DNA of 64,000 nt from Metaclostridioides mangenotii (GCF_017873185.1 NZ_JAGGJX010000006.1:1-64000); one strand, 5' to 3'. Shown: positions 35,955-45,417, counted from the stretch's first letter. Translations and numbers: made by a program. The notes: generated from the sequence alone by a model not told the origin.

Positions 35955-37670
35955 ATGAAAATGTCTAAAATGTTTTTACCAACGTTAAAAGAAATTCCAG
36001 CAGATGCAGAAATTAGAAGTCATCAGTTGATGATTAGATCTGGAATGATCAAAAAAATGTCTTCAGGAGTTTACAATCAACTTCCTATAGGCCTTAGAGT
36101 TTTCAACAAGGTAGCTCAGATAATTAGAGAAGAAATGAACGCAAAGGGAGCTCAAGAAATACTTTGTTCAGCAATAATACCAGCAGAATTATGGCAAGAA
36201 TCTGGAAGATGGGAAGCTATGGGAGAGGAAATGTTTAGACTTAAAGATAGAACATCTAGAGACTACTGCCTAGGACCTACTCATGAAGAGGCTTTCACTG
36301 ATATAGTAAGACAAGAAATAACTTCTTACAAGCAGTTGCCAATGAATTTATACCAAATACAAACTAAGTACAGAGACGAAAGAAGACCTAGATTTGGTGT
36401 TATGAGAACTAAAACGTTCACTATGAAGGATGCTTATAGTTTTGATGTTGACCATGATGGAATGGCTAAATCATACCAAGATATGTTTGATGCTTATGTA
36501 AATATATTTAGAAGATGTGGACTTGATAATAGCCCAGTTATGGCAGATTCAGGTGCTATAGGTGGTTCAGTATCAGCGGAATTTATGGTTAAGTCAGATG
36601 TTGGAGAAGATGAAGTAGTATTCTGTAGCAAATGTGATTATGCAGCGAACGTAGAAAGAGCAGAATCAATAAATGATACATTAGAAAAAGAAGAGCTAAA
36701 AGAATTAAAAGAAATTCATACTCCAGGAGTAGGTACAATTAAAGAATTAGAAGATTTCTTTAAAGCTTCTCCTAAAAAATTAGCTAAAACTCTTGTATAT
36801 ACAGCTGATGGAAAAACAGTAGCTGTTGTGGTAAGAGGAGATAGAGATGTAAACGAGGTAAAAGTTGAAAATGCCATTGGTGGAGTTATAGAGTTTGCTC
36901 TTGCAACTGATGAAGTAGTTAAAGAGGTTACAAGTGCAGATGTAGGATTCGCAGGACCAATAAATATAAAAGCTGATTTCGTATTTATAGATAAAGAAGT
37001 AGCAGATCAAAATAATATGATAATCGGTGCTAACAAAACTGAGTTCCATATAGAGAATGCAAACTACGGAAGAGATTATGAAGGTGTTGTAGGAGACTTC
37101 AGAAATGTTCAAGAGGGAGATAAGTGTTTAGAATGTGGTAGTCCTATAGAAATAGCTAGAGGAGTAGAGGTAGGACACATATTCCAACTTGGAACAAAGT
37201 ATTCAGAAGCTATGAACGCTAATTTTATAGACAAAGATGGAAAATCTAAGCCAATACTTATGGGATGCTATGGAATAGGTGTTGAGAGAACTGCAGCAGC
37301 AGTAATTGAGCAACATAACGATGAAAATGGAATAATATGGCCACTTGCAATAGCACCATACCATGTGAGTATAGTTCAAGTAGATATGAAGAATGAAGAG
37401 AATAGCCAAATAGCTGAAAATATACAAAATGAACTTGAAGCTATAGGTGTAGAAGTTCTTCTAGACGATAGAGATGAAAGAGTAGGAGTTAAGTTTAAGG
37501 ACTCAGAACTTCTTGGAATTCCTATAAGAATAACTGTTGGAAAAGACGCTAAGGATGGAAAAGTAGAGTACAAACTTAGAGATGCAGCTGATAAAGAACT
37601 TGTAGAAATATCTGAAATAATCGAAAAAGTAAAAGCTGAGTTTGTTAAAAATGAAGTTAAGTTAGGATAA
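35955..37670 (+). CDS. proS: Prolyl-tRNA synthetase (bacterial type with editing domain)
   Basis: Class II synthetase for tRNA-Pro. The 571 residues have motif 1/2 segments ([36 protein letters not shown], in parts), the inserted YbaK-like editing domain (about 230-380) that removes mischarged alanine, motif 3 in [14 protein letters not shown] (about 437-450) and the anticodon-binding C-domain ([23 protein letters not shown], in parts). The start ATG follows TAGGAGGGCAATACA. Regulated by the proline T-box. Two in-frame stops are followed by an unexplained short open frame (37683-37790). Confidence 0.97.
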   Translation: MKMSKMFLPTLKEIPADAEIRSHQLMIRSGMIKKMSSGVYNQLPIGLRVFNKVAQIIREEMNAKGAQEILCSAIIPAELWQESGRWEAMGEEMFRLKDRTSRDYCLGPTHEEAFTDIVRQEITSYKQLPMNLYQIQTKYRDERRPRFGVMRTKTFTMKDAYSFDVDHDGMAKSYQDMFDAYVNIFRRCGLDNSPVMADSGAIGGSVSAEFMVKSDVGEDEVVFCSKCDYAANVERAESINDTLEKEELKELKEIHTPGVGTIKELEDFFKASPKKLAKTLVYTADGKTVAVVVRGDRDVNEVKVENAIGGVIEFALATDEVVKEVTSADVGFAGPINIKADFVFIDKEVADQNNMIIGANKTEFHIENANYGRDYEGVVGDFRNVQEGDKCLECGSPIEIARGVEVGHIFQLGTKYSEAMNANFIDKDGKSKPILMGCYGIGVERTAAAVIEQHNDENGIIWPLAIAPYHVSIVQVDMKNEENSQIAENIQNELEAIGVEVLLDDRDERVGVKFKDSELLGIPIRITVGKDAKDGKVEYKLRDAADKELVEISEIIEKVKAEFVKNEVKLG

Positions 37671-37682
37671 TAAAATAGCGAA

Positions 37683-37790
37683 GTGTATGATGGAGGTTGG
37701 TATGAGTGGCATCTAAATACTGATAGTCCTAGAAGAGATAAGGGACTTCTAGAGGATGCGCCAGAAAAACAACCAAATTCATATTTTTAG
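37683..37790 (+). pseudogene. Short open frame directly after proS, possible remnant or microprotein
   Basis: In the same frame as proS, just after its double stop, a frame encodes EVYDGGWYEWHLNTDSPR followed by RDKGLLEDAPEKQPNSYF and a stop. The composition looks protein-like rather than random (Trp, Tyr, Arg and Pro in a non-AT pattern). A GTG at 37683 could start it, but there is no good ribosome site. It is either the tail of a lost gene or a very small protein (35 aa). I do not recognise the family. Confidence 0.35.
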
Positions 37791-37796
37791 TTTAAA

Positions 37797-37852
37797 ATAA
37801 TAGTTCTAGTTGGATTTAGATTAAAATCTGGATTAACTAGAGCTATTTTTTA
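37797..37852 (+). terminator. Terminator after proS region
   Basis: AATAGTTCTAGTT pairs with AACTAGAGCTATT, followed by T6. Confidence 0.85.
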
Positions 37853-37939
37853 GGTTAACTATATTTTAATCAATAGAATCTGATATAATAGTATAGGAAT
37901 TTATAACTCGATTATTCTAAAATGTATAATCAACATATC

Positions 37940-38010
37940 CATGTGGATATACTTGTAATTGTGGATAAGTTTATATTATTAATAAGGAGTTATTAAGAGT
38001 TTTCCACAGA
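37940..38010. promoter_or_regulatory. Cluster of DnaA-box-like 9-mers upstream of gltX
   Basis: A perfect DnaA box TGTGGATAA (reverse of TTATCCACA) lies at 37960-37968. One-mismatch relatives are TGTGGATAT near 37942-37950 and TTTTCCACA at 38000-38008. They lie in a 420-bp gap before gltX that is otherwise A/T-rich, with no ORF besides the short frame at 37683. Confidence 0.5.
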
Positions 38011-38089
38011 TAAAGAATTACACTTGCAAAACAGCAGTGTATTTTAATAATATAAATATATTGAATAAATCAATCAGGAGGTACTAAAG

Positions 38090-39571
38090 ATGGGCGTTAG
38101 AGTTAGATTTGCACCAAGTCCAACAGGATTTGTACATATAGGTAGTTTAAGAACAGCTCTTTATAACTATTTATTTGCTAAAAAAATGGGCGGAGAATAT
38201 ATTTTAAGAGTAGAAGATACAGATCAGAGTAGACTTGTTGACGGAGCTATAGAAAACATGCTAAATGCCATGAAATGGGCTGGAATTGAACACGATGAAG
38301 GCGTAGATTTAGATGAAAAAGGAAATATAGTTCAAAAAGGTGAATTTGGACCTTATATTCAATCAGAAAGACTTGATATATACAAAGAATACATCAAAGA
38401 ATTATTAGACTCTGGTAAGGCTTACTATTGTTTCTGTACTAAGGAAAGACTTGATGATGTAAGAGAAAAACAAAAAGAAGCGGGAGATACTCCAAGATAT
38501 GATGGCCACTGTAGAGATCTTTCTAAAGAAGAGGTAGAGAAGAGATTAGCAGCAGGTGAGGCGCATGTTATTAGGCTTAGACTTCCTGAAAATCATGTGA
38601 TTAAGTTTACTGATTTAGTAAGAGGAGAAACTGAATTTAATACAAATGATCTTGATGATCAAGTTCTTATAAAAACTGATGGTTTCCCAACATACCATTT
38701 CGCAGTTGTAGTTGACGATTATCTTATGAAGATAACTCATGTAATAAGAGGTGAAGAGTGGGTTTCATCTACTCCAAAGCACGTATACCTATACGAAGCT
38801 TTTGGATGGGAAGCACCAGTTTTTGTGCACCTTCCAAATATATTAAACACTGAAAAGAAAAAATTAAGCAAGAGACAAGGCGATGTAGCTGTAGAGGATT
38901 TCAAGAAAAAAGGATATTTACCAGAAGGGCTAGTTAACTATGTTGCACTAGTTGGTTGGTCTCCAGAAGATAATCAAGAGCTATTTACCATGAAGGAATT
39001 AGAGGAAGCTTTTTCTATAGATAGAGTATCTAAGAGTGGTGGAGTGTTTGATACAGAAAAATTAAACTGGGTTGACCAACACTACATTAAAGATGGCGAT
39101 GACAACCGTCTAACAGAATTAGCAATACCTTTCTTAATTGAAGGTGGGTTTATTACTAAGGAAGATGCTAAGAATAGATACGATTTCTTAAATGGAATGG
39201 TTTCTGCTGTTAAGGAAAAGTTACAATATATGAAGGAAATAACAGATCACGCAGGAATATTCTTTGGTGATAAAGTTGAGCTTGAGACTGATGAGTGTAA
39301 AGAATTCTTAGCGCTTGAGCACATCCCAACTTTACTTGAAGCCCTTGAAGAGAAGATATCAAACGCTGATGAGCTTATAGAAGATGGTGTAAAAGCTATG
39401 CTTAAAGAAATCCAAAAAGAGCATGGAATAAAAGGTAAAAACTTATTTATGGGTTCTAGGATAATATTTACAGGACAAATGCACGGTCCAGATTTACCAA
39501 AAGTCGTAGAGGTACTTGGCAAGGAAACGTGCTTGAAGAGACTTGCTTTTGTTAAAGAAAATCTTTTATAG
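38090..39571 (+). CDS. gltX: Glutamyl-tRNA synthetase
   Basis: Class I synthetase that charges tRNA-Glu and, in most organisms with GatCAB, also tRNA-Gln. The 493 residues show the HIGH-type motif in [21 protein letters not shown] (in part; HIG at about 18-20), the CxC-type zinc region ([27 protein letters not shown], in parts) and KLSKRQGD, the KMSKS-type motif. The start ATG follows AGGAGGTACTAAAG. Length is standard. tRNA-Glu genes are at 11990 and 13703. Followed by a strong terminator. Confidence 0.97.
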   Translation: MGVRVRFAPSPTGFVHIGSLRTALYNYLFAKKMGGEYILRVEDTDQSRLVDGAIENMLNAMKWAGIEHDEGVDLDEKGNIVQKGEFGPYIQSERLDIYKEYIKELLDSGKAYYCFCTKERLDDVREKQKEAGDTPRYDGHCRDLSKEEVEKRLAAGEAHVIRLRLPENHVIKFTDLVRGETEFNTNDLDDQVLIKTDGFPTYHFAVVVDDYLMKITHVIRGEEWVSSTPKHVYLYEAFGWEAPVFVHLPNILNTEKKKLSKRQGDVAVEDFKKKGYLPEGLVNYVALVGWSPEDNQELFTMKELEEAFSIDRVSKSGGVFDTEKLNWVDQHYIKDGDDNRLTELAIPFLIEGGFITKEDAKNRYDFLNGMVSAVKEKLQYMKEITDHAGIFFGDKVELETDECKEFLALEHIPTLLEALEEKISNADELIEDGVKAMLKEIQKEHGIKGKNLFMGSRIIFTGQMHGPDLPKVVEVLGKETCLKRLAFVKENLL

Positions 39572-39587
39572 AAAAGAAAATATTATA

Positions 39588-39626
39588 AACTCTAAAGTAA
39601 CTTAAAGTTACTTTAGAGTTTTTTTA
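39588..39626 (+). terminator. Terminator after gltX
   Basis: AAACTCTAAAGTAACT pairs with AGTTACTTTAGAGTTT around TAA, followed by T7; a near-perfect hairpin. Confidence 0.95.
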
Positions 39627-39738
39627 ATTAAATCAAGTTTCAAAATATTATGCACGCTCCTTTTATAGCAATTTATATTAAGATTTGAACTTAATAAAGA
39701 GATATAATAGTTGTTAGAAGCTGAAAGGAGGATCTTGT

Positions 39739-40164
39739 ATGAAAGGCCACATTGTCTTAAAAACTATTGACTATATAGAACGCAATTTGAGCAACGACTT
39801 AAGTCTAGATGAAATATCTAGAAGTGTTAATTACTCAAAATATCATTTGAGTAGAATGTTTTCAGAAAAGGTAGGATATACAATTTATAAATACATACAA
39901 ATGAGAAGGCTTACAATAGCTGCAAAAAAATTAATGTCTACAGATAAATCAATAATAGAGATTTCTTTAGAAGCAAATTATGATTCTCAACAGTCGTTTA
40001 CACACGCTTTTAGGGTGATTTATAATCAATCTCCCCAAGCCTATAGAAAAATCGGTAAATTTTTTCCAGCACTTGAAAGGGTTCATATAGATAGCAATTT
40101 AGTATATCAAACTAAATTTAGTATAAATAAAGAAACTATGAAATTAGGAGAGATGGCGGCATGA
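39739..40164 (+). CDS. AraC family regulator, DNA-binding domain only
   Basis: The 141 residues carry an AraC/XylS double helix-turn-helix at the N-terminus (about 1-105): [22 protein letters not shown] and [20 protein letters not shown], in parts, then the [12 protein letters not shown] signature. There is no sensor domain, only a 35-residue tail. The start ATG follows AAAGGAGGATCTTGT. Its stop overlaps the clpP start (ATGA), so the two are translationally coupled. Target and signal are unknown; it may sense stress through partner proteins rather than a ligand. Confidence 0.88.
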   Translation: MKGHIVLKTIDYIERNLSNDLSLDEISRSVNYSKYHLSRMFSEKVGYTIYKYIQMRRLTIAAKKLMSTDKSIIEISLEANYDSQQSFTHAFRVIYNQSPQAYRKIGKFFPALERVHIDSNLVYQTKFSINKETMKLGEMAA

Positions 40165-40760
40165 GTACTGTACCCTATGTTGTAGGTAAAACAAGTAATG
40201 GTGAAATAAGTCAGGATATTTTTTCTCGATTGCTTTCAGATAGGATAATATATCTAGGAGAAGATGTTAATAGTAAAACGGCTGCCTTAATTGTTGCTCA
40301 GTTACTGTATCTTGAGTCAGAAGATCCTGATGCGGATATTCATCTTTATATAAATAGCCCAGGAGGAGAAGTTACATCTGGTTTTGCGATATATGATACT
40401 ATGAATCTTATTAAATGTGATGTTTCGACTATTTGTGTGGGGCTTGCTGCTAGTTTCGGGGCATTTCTATTAGCTGCAGGAGCAAGAGGTAAGAGATATG
40501 CTTTGTCAAATGCTGAAATAATGATACATCAACCATCAATTTCTGGAAATATTAAAGGATCTGTTAGTGATATAAAGATAATTTCGGATAACATACAGAG
40601 AAATAAGAGAAAGCTAAATCAAATGCTTGCCGATAATACTGGTCATTCAGTTGAAGAAATTGAAATAGATACTGATAGAGATAACTTTATGACTTCTGAG
40701 GAAGCTGCTTCATACGGTATTATAGACAAAGTTGTTTATAGTTATAGAGATATTGATTAA
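40161..40760 (+). CDS. clpP: ATP-dependent Clp protease proteolytic subunit
   Basis: Self-compartmentalised serine protease, partner of ClpX/ClpC. The 199 residues show the catalytic triad: Ser in [13 protein letters not shown] (about 98), His in MIHQP (about 123) and Asp in [13 protein letters not shown] (about 172). The Met usual after the catalytic Ser is Phe here. The hydrophobic-pocket region [15 protein letters not shown] is intact. It overlaps the AraC gene by 4 bp and is not next to tig or clpX, so it may be a second ClpP paralogue; this needs the whole genome. Confidence 0.93.
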   Translation: MSTVPYVVGKTSNGEISQDIFSRLLSDRIIYLGEDVNSKTAALIVAQLLYLESEDPDADIHLYINSPGGEVTSGFAIYDTMNLIKCDVSTICVGLAASFGAFLLAAGARGKRYALSNAEIMIHQPSISGNIKGSVSDIKIISDNIQRNKRKLNQMLADNTGHSVEEIEIDTDRDNFMTSEEAASYGIIDKVVYSYRDID

Positions 40761-40802
40761 CAAAATGAGGAGTATATAAATTTATATACTCCTCATTTTT
40801 TC
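40761..40802 (+). terminator. Terminator after clpP
   Basis: AAAATGAGGAGTATATAAA pairs with TTTATATACTCCTCATTTT, a 19-bp perfect stem with almost no loop, ending in a T-run. Confidence 0.95.
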
Positions 40803-40839
40803 TGTAATGTATTAAAGTCTAAATATGCGCCTCAGTTAT

Positions 40840-40896
40840 CGGGGATGTAAAAGTAGTATTAAATGAGCTTTTACATCATTTGAAGGAGACATCCCA
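40840..40896. repeat. Hairpin-forming sequence upstream of the zinc cluster
   Basis: GATGTAAAAG (about 40844-40853) pairs with CTTTTACATC (about 40867-40876), and GGGATGT with ACATCCC (40889-40895), giving two competing hairpins. No T-run follows. It may be a remnant or part of an untranslated RNA. Confidence 0.4.
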
Positions 40897-40989
40897 TAAA
40901 CCTTGGATGGATTATGTAAAAATCTAAATAGTTATTTTATTCTAATGCAATAACCTTAATTTTTATATATTTAAGTGTGGATTTAAATT

Positions 40990-41053
40990 TGAAAATGATT
41001 GTCAATTTGCTTGACAACGATAATTTAATATGGTAAATTGAAAATGGTTTTCA
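40990..41053 (+). promoter_or_regulatory. Promoter with two Fur/Zur-type boxes before the metal cluster
   Basis: TTGACA (41011-41016), 17 bp, then TAAATT (41034-41039). Two 7-1-7 inverted repeats of Fur-family type flank it: TGAAAATGATTGTCA at 40990-41004, just before the -35, and TGAAAATGGTTTTCA at 41039-41053, at the start region. The second is a perfect 7-1-7 dyad. A metal-loaded Fur-family repressor bound to both would close the promoter. The adjacent regulator gene plus zinc-type transporter suggests Zur. Confidence 0.78.
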
Positions 41054-41072
41054 AATTGAAGGGGTGATTTAA

Positions 41073-41492
41073 GTGAAAAAATCTACAAATTATAAAACGA
41101 AGCAAAAGGAATCTATCCTGTCTTACATAAAATCACTTGATGGTAAACATGTAACAATAAATCAAATTACAGATTATTTTTTAAAAAATGATATGAAAAT
41201 AGGCATGTCAACTGTATATAGATATTTAGATAAACTTGTAAATGATGGTGCGGTTAGAAAATATGTAATAGATGGCGTATCAGGTGCATGTTATCAATAT
41301 GTGGATGAAGAAGATCAATTAGAGGAGCACTTTCATTTTAAATGCGATGAATGTGGAGGCTTAATCCATTTTCAATGTGATGAATTAAATAATATACAGA
41401 AGCATTTACTAAAAAATCATGGATTTAATCTGAATTCATTAAAAACAATGTTTTATGGTAAATGTGATAAATGCTCTAATAAGAAAATATAA
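41073..41492 (+). CDS. Fur family metal-responsive repressor, probably Zur
   Basis: The 139-residue regulator has the Fur winged helix (VTINQITDYFLKNDMKIGMSTVYRYLDKLVNDG, in parts; recognition helix MSTVYRYLDKL) and a dimer domain with HFHFKCDECGG and a final CDKC, the two CxxC pairs that hold structural zinc. GTG start with GAAGGGGTG upstream. It heads a same-strand run with a small membrane protein and ZnuA/C/B-type genes behind two Fur-type boxes, so Zur is the best reading. Fur or PerR cannot be excluded from sequence alone. Confidence 0.86.
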   Translation: MKKSTNYKTKQKESILSYIKSLDGKHVTINQITDYFLKNDMKIGMSTVYRYLDKLVNDGAVRKYVIDGVSGACYQYVDEEDQLEEHFHFKCDECGGLIHFQCDELNNIQKHLLKNHGFNLNSLKTMFYGKCDKCSNKKI

Positions 41493-41524
41493 AATGAAAA
41501 TTACGAGGAAGGAGGTTAATTACA

Positions 41525-41830
41525 ATGAAAAAAAGTATTAAGATTATAAATTTACTTGCAATTACGATGTGTATTATTTTTATTGTTATTTACCTTCTTT
41601 CATCTTTTTACATATTAGAAGAAGCAAATCACAATTGCGTTGGAGATACTTGTCAAATTTGTGTACATATACAAGAAGTAGAAAATACTCTAAAACAATT
41701 AAGTACTGGTCTAATGCCGATAATAGGGGGATTACTTTTTATCAGTGTCTATTTAAGGCTACTCTTTTATGCAAATTCATATAAAGTAACATCTACATTA
41801 ATTACGTTAAAAGTTAGGCTAAACAATTAA
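41525..41830 (+). CDS. Small membrane protein with a Cys-rich loop (metal cluster)
   Basis: The 101 residues hold two hydrophobic segments (about 8-31 and 62-84). Between them is a likely extracytoplasmic loop with HNCVGDTCQICVHI (about 36-49), a His/Cys pattern suited to binding zinc or another soft metal. The first segment could be a signal anchor. The start ATG has GGAAGGAGG upstream. It lies between the Fur-family gene and the substrate-binding protein gene. I recall similar HxCxGxxCxxC small proteins near metal transport genes in Firmicutes, but the function is not known. Confidence 0.8.
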   Translation: MKKSIKIINLLAITMCIIFIVIYLLSSFYILEEANHNCVGDTCQICVHIQEVENTLKQLSTGLMPIIGGLLFISVYLRLLFYANSYKVTSTLITLKVRLNN

Positions 41831-41870
41831 CTCATACATAAATTAAACTGCAATATTATGGAGGGTTATT

Positions 41871-42833
41871 ATGAAAAAATTAAAAGAGATTTGTTTACTG
41901 ATTATAATTACAATTATGTTATTTAGTTTGTTAACGGGTTGCAATAAAGAAACTGAACAATTAGATTCTAAGGGAGAAGAGCTTAATGTTTTGACTAGTA
42001 TATACCCAATGTATGACTTTGCTCAAAAAATTGCTGGAAATAAAGCTACAATTATAAATATGGTACCATCAGGTGTTGAACCTCATGATTGGGAGCCTAC
42101 TGCTAAAGATATAACTAATTTAGAAAAAGCAGACTTATTTATATATAATGGAGCGGGTATGGAGCATTGGGTTGAGGACATTTTAAAAAGCATACAAAAT
42201 GAAGATCTCGTTAAGCTTGAAGCATCAAAGAATATAGAATTAACCAAAGGTCACTCTCATGATAAAGAGGATGAAAATTATAGCAGCGCTAATGAATATA
42301 ATGAAAATAGTATTTCTGATCCACATGTTTGGATGGATCCTAAAAATGCAAAACAAGAAATGAAGGATATAAAAGATTCATTTGTTCAAGTGGATCCTAC
42401 TAATAAAGAATACTATGAAAATAATTATGCTAAATACGCTAAAGAATTTGATAAATTAGACAAAGAATATAAAGAAGTATTAACACCGCTTTCAAACAAA
42501 GACATTGTTGTATCTCATGAGGCATTTGGTTACTTATGCGAAGCTTATGGATTAAATCAAGTAGGAATTGAAGGTATTTCTCCTGATTCAGAGCCGGATC
42601 CAGCTAGAATGTCTAAGATTATCAAATTCGTAAAGAAAAACAAGGTAAAGGTGATTTTCTTTGAAGAATTGGCGAGTCCAAAAGTAGCAAAAACTATTGC
42701 TGATGCAACTGGAGCAAAGACAGATGTGTTAAATCCAATAGAAGGACTAAGTGCAAAGGAAACCTCAAGTGATGAAGATTATTTTTCTGTAATGCGTAAA
42801 AATTTGGCATCACTAAAATCAGCATTACAGTAG
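41871..42833 (+). CDS. Metal ABC transporter substrate-binding lipoprotein (ZnuA/AdcA-like)
   Basis: Cluster A-I solute-binding protein for zinc (or manganese) delivery to an ABC importer. The 320 residues have a lipoprotein signal with lipobox LLTGC (Cys about 24), the YPMYDFAQKIAG start, metal-ligand segments with His in PSGVEPHDWEPT and SDPHVWMDP, HEAFGYL and the C-terminal EELASPKVAKTIA. A short His-containing loop (GHSHDKED, about 128-135) is typical of zinc members. The start ATG follows GGAGGGTTATT. The ATPase gene begins 16 bp downstream. Confidence 0.93.
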   Translation: MKKLKEICLLIIITIMLFSLLTGCNKETEQLDSKGEELNVLTSIYPMYDFAQKIAGNKATIINMVPSGVEPHDWEPTAKDITNLEKADLFIYNGAGMEHWVEDILKSIQNEDLVKLEASKNIELTKGHSHDKEDENYSSANEYNENSISDPHVWMDPKNAKQEMKDIKDSFVQVDPTNKEYYENNYAKYAKEFDKLDKEYKEVLTPLSNKDIVVSHEAFGYLCEAYGLNQVGIEGISPDSEPDPARMSKIIKFVKKNKVKVIFFEELASPKVAKTIADATGAKTDVLNPIEGLSAKETSSDEDYFSVMRKNLASLKSALQ

Positions 42834-42849
42834 TAAAGTGGTGATATAA

Positions 42850-43521
42850 ATGAATATTATAAGTGTTAAAAATTTAAAGTTTTCATATGGAGAAGATCAA
42901 GTTTTTTCAGATATAAATTTTGATGTATCAAAAGGAGATTTTGTTTCGATAATTGGTTCTAATGGCGCAGGAAAGAGTACACTAATTAAATTATTGTTAG
43001 GAGAACTTTCACCAACGGAGGGTGAAATCAAACTTCTAGGACAAAATATAAAAAATTTTAATCAATGGACAAAAATAGGATATATATCACAGAGTGGATT
43101 ATCCTATCAGCGTTTTTTTCCAGCTTCTGCTGAGGAAGTTGTCCGTGCGAATCTTTATTCACAAATAGGTTTGTTTCGTTTCCCTAAGGGAGAACATAAT
43201 CAAAAAACTAAAAATGCGCTAGAAATGGTTGGTATGCAAGAATATTCTAAAAGCCTTATAGGTAGTATGTCCGGTGGTCAAAGACAGAAAATTTTACTTG
43301 CAAGAGCCTTAGTGTCAAATCCAGAGGTAATGATTTTAGATGAACCAACTACTGGAGTAGATGAAAAAAGTTCTTATTCATTTTACGAGCTATTATCAGA
43401 CCTTAATAAAAATAATCGTCTAACAATCATTATGATAACACATGATATAAAGCGAACATATAAGTTTGTTACAAAGACAATGTTACTTGAAGATAGAGTG
43501 TTAAAAGAGGTAAATAATTAG
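42850..43521 (+). CDS. Metal ABC transporter ATPase (ZnuC-like)
   Basis: The 223 residues show Walker A GSNGAGKST (about 36-44), the Q-loop YISQSG, signature MSGGQRQK, Walker B VMILDEPTTGVD and the switch His in MITHD. The family is the zinc/manganese importer ATPase, matching the neighbours. Arginine codons here are unusually often CGN (5 of 8 by my count), unlike the AGA-dominated housekeeping genes. The start ATG is preceded by GTGGTGA. The permease gene follows after 51 bp. Confidence 0.92.
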   Translation: MNIISVKNLKFSYGEDQVFSDINFDVSKGDFVSIIGSNGAGKSTLIKLLLGELSPTEGEIKLLGQNIKNFNQWTKIGYISQSGLSYQRFFPASAEEVVRANLYSQIGLFRFPKGEHNQKTKNALEMVGMQEYSKSLIGSMSGGQRQKILLARALVSNPEVMILDEPTTGVDEKSSYSFYELLSDLNKNNRLTIIMITHDIKRTYKFVTKTMLLEDRVLKEVNN

Positions 43522-43572
43522 GATGAGCTTTTTAGCGAGAATTATTTTCCATCAATAGAGAGGTATAAATTT

Positions 43573-44382
43573 ATGGAGATATTTGAATATGTATTTATGC
43601 AAAGGGCCTTTATAGTTGGGATTTTGCTAGCTGTGATTATTCCGTGTATTGGGGTTATAATTGTGTTGAAGAGACTATCCATGATGGGTGATGCGTTATC
43701 GCATACTTCATTAGCAGGAGTAGCAGCGGGCTTGATATTAGGAGTGAATCCTATTTTAGGTGCTATAGTATTTTGCATTATAGCCGCATTAGGAATTGAA
43801 GTTATTCGTAAAAAAATTCCACAATACTCTGAAATATCTATAGCTATTATAATGTCAGCTGGTGTGGGGCTAGCTGGTATACTATCGGGTTTTGCTAAGG
43901 ACTCGGCTAATTTTAATAGCTTTCTTTTCGGGAGTATAGTAGCTATTAGTGATTTTGAAATGTATATGGTAATTATCGTAAGTTGTGTAGTTTTAATTAC
44001 CTTTTTTATTTTGTATAAAGAATTATTTTTTATAACATTTGACGAACGCTCTGCAAGATTAGCAGGGGTTCCAGTAAATATAACTAACTTTATTTTTACA
44101 ATATTAACGGCTATTACTGTGTCTATTGCAGCTCGTACGGTCGGAGCTTTAATTGTATCCTCTATGATGGTTATACCCGTAGCTTGTGCAATGCAATTTG
44201 CAAAAAATTATAGACAAACTGTATTGTATTCAATATTTTTTGCGGTTGTTTTTACAATTCTAGGTTTATTCATATCTTATTATTTAAGATTAAAACCGGG
44301 CGGCACAATTGTTTTAATTGGAGTAATAATATTTACCTCTATTTTATTATTCAAAAGAGTTTTCTTAAAGTCGTTAAGTTAA
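43573..44382 (+). CDS. Metal ABC transporter permease (ZnuB-like)
   Basis: The 269-residue ABC-3 family permease has about eight hydrophobic segments. Family marks are the start EYVFMQRAFIVGILLAVIIP, LSMMGDALSHTSLAGVA (about 35-51) with the coupling helix region and the ITAITVSIAARTVGALIVSSMM stretch. It works with the ATPase and lipoprotein encoded just upstream. The ATG follows GAGAGGTATAAATT. It is followed by the CobW gene 39 bp downstream with no terminator between. Confidence 0.92.
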   Translation: MEIFEYVFMQRAFIVGILLAVIIPCIGVIIVLKRLSMMGDALSHTSLAGVAAGLILGVNPILGAIVFCIIAALGIEVIRKKIPQYSEISIAIIMSAGVGLAGILSGFAKDSANFNSFLFGSIVAISDFEMYMVIIVSCVVLITFFILYKELFFITFDERSARLAGVPVNITNFIFTILTAITVSIAARTVGALIVSSMMVIPVACAMQFAKNYRQTVLYSIFFAVVFTILGLFISYYLRLKPGGTIVLIGVIIFTSILLFKRVFLKSLS

Positions 44383-44421
44383 TTTAAGAGAAAATGGATT
44401 GTATAAAATAAGGAGAAAAAA

Positions 44422-45417
44422 ATGAATAGAGAAGTTTATGTTATATCGGGGTTTTTGGGTTCAGGAAAGACCACATTAATACAAAAACTACTAAGGGAGT
44501 CGTTTAAGGGGCAAAATATAGCCTTAATTGAAAATGATTTTGGAGAAGTTAGTGTGGATGCAGCACTTTTGAAAGACAATGGTTTCCAGGTTAAAGAACT
44601 GAATTCAGGTTGTATTTGTTGCACTCTTTCAGGTGATTTTGTAAAATCGCTATATGAGATTATAGATCAGTATAGACCAGATAAAATAATAATAGAACCT
44701 TCTGGTGTAAGTAAGTTGTCCGATGTTACAGAGGCATGTAAAGATCCTTCAATTTGTGACTCGATTAAAATAACAAAAAAAATAACTGTTGTAGATGCCA
44801 ATAGATGTGAGATATATTTGGAGAACTTCGGAGATTTTTTTGAGGATCAGGTAAAAAATGCAGATATTATTATATTTAGTAGGTATGAAGAAAATAATAA
44901 AAAGAGCAAGTCTGCGCTGAGTATTATAAAGAAACTGAACACTAAGGCTGATATTTTTACAAATTCATGGGACGATATACAATTTGAGGATATCCTTAGC
45001 AGCACAGAGTTTAATGATTTTATAGATTTTTATGAAGATATACAGAAATGTAATTTATATGAAGATTGTAATTCTGATCCACATAATAATTGTAGCCATC
45101 ATGGAGGGGACGAATATTGTTGTTGCAGTCGTATTCATAATGCAAATGATGTATTTGATACAATAACTATATATTTTGAGAATAATGTAAAGTGCAAAGA
45201 GATCATAGAAAAAATAAATGAGATAGAAAAATTTAATTATGGAACTGTTTTAAGAGCAAAAGGAATCTTAAAAGAGAAGTATCGTTTTGTAAACTTTCAA
45301 TATTTACCCGGAGAAGTTAAATTAGAAGAATCAGCGGTTAGAGAAAATTTTTTATCTATAATTGGGGAGAACTTAGACCGCCAAAAATTGAAAGATTTAT
45401 TTAACGAGAAGATATGA
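44422..45417 (+). CDS. CobW/COG0523 (G3E) GTPase, metallochaperone-like
   Basis: The 331-residue G3E GTPase has Walker A GFLGSGKTT (about 10-18), the intact metal-binding GCICC (about 62-66), the Walker B-like IIIEPSG, and a C-terminal CobW_C domain. A His/Cys-rich stretch at about 215-240 (CNSDPHNNCSHHGGDEYCCC) is the typical metal-binding insertion. Zur-regulated members of this family deliver zinc or cope with zinc lack. AAGGAG precedes the ATG. Its stop overlaps the next start (ATGA), so it is coupled to the GTPase-permease gene. Confidence 0.93.
   Translation: MNREVYVISGFLGSGKTTLIQKLLRESFKGQNIALIENDFGEVSVDAALLKDNGFQVKELNSGCICCTLSGDFVKSLYEIIDQYRPDKIIIEPSGVSKLSDVTEACKDPSICDSIKITKKITVVDANRCEIYLENFGDFFEDQVKNADIIIFSRYEENNKKSKSALSIIKKLNTKADIFTNSWDDIQFEDILSSTEFNDFIDFYEDIQKCNLYEDCNSDPHNNCSHHGGDEYCCCSRIHNANDVFDTITIYFENNVKCKEIIEKINEIEKFNYGTVLRAKGILKEKYRFVNFQYLPGEVKLEESAVRENFLSIIGENLDRQKLKDLFNEKI

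Noticed and set aside
44422..45417. Cobalamin-synthesis CobW
   Set aside because: No cobalamin genes nearby; zinc-type transporter, Fur-family regulator and His/Cys tail fit a metal-homeostasis role better.
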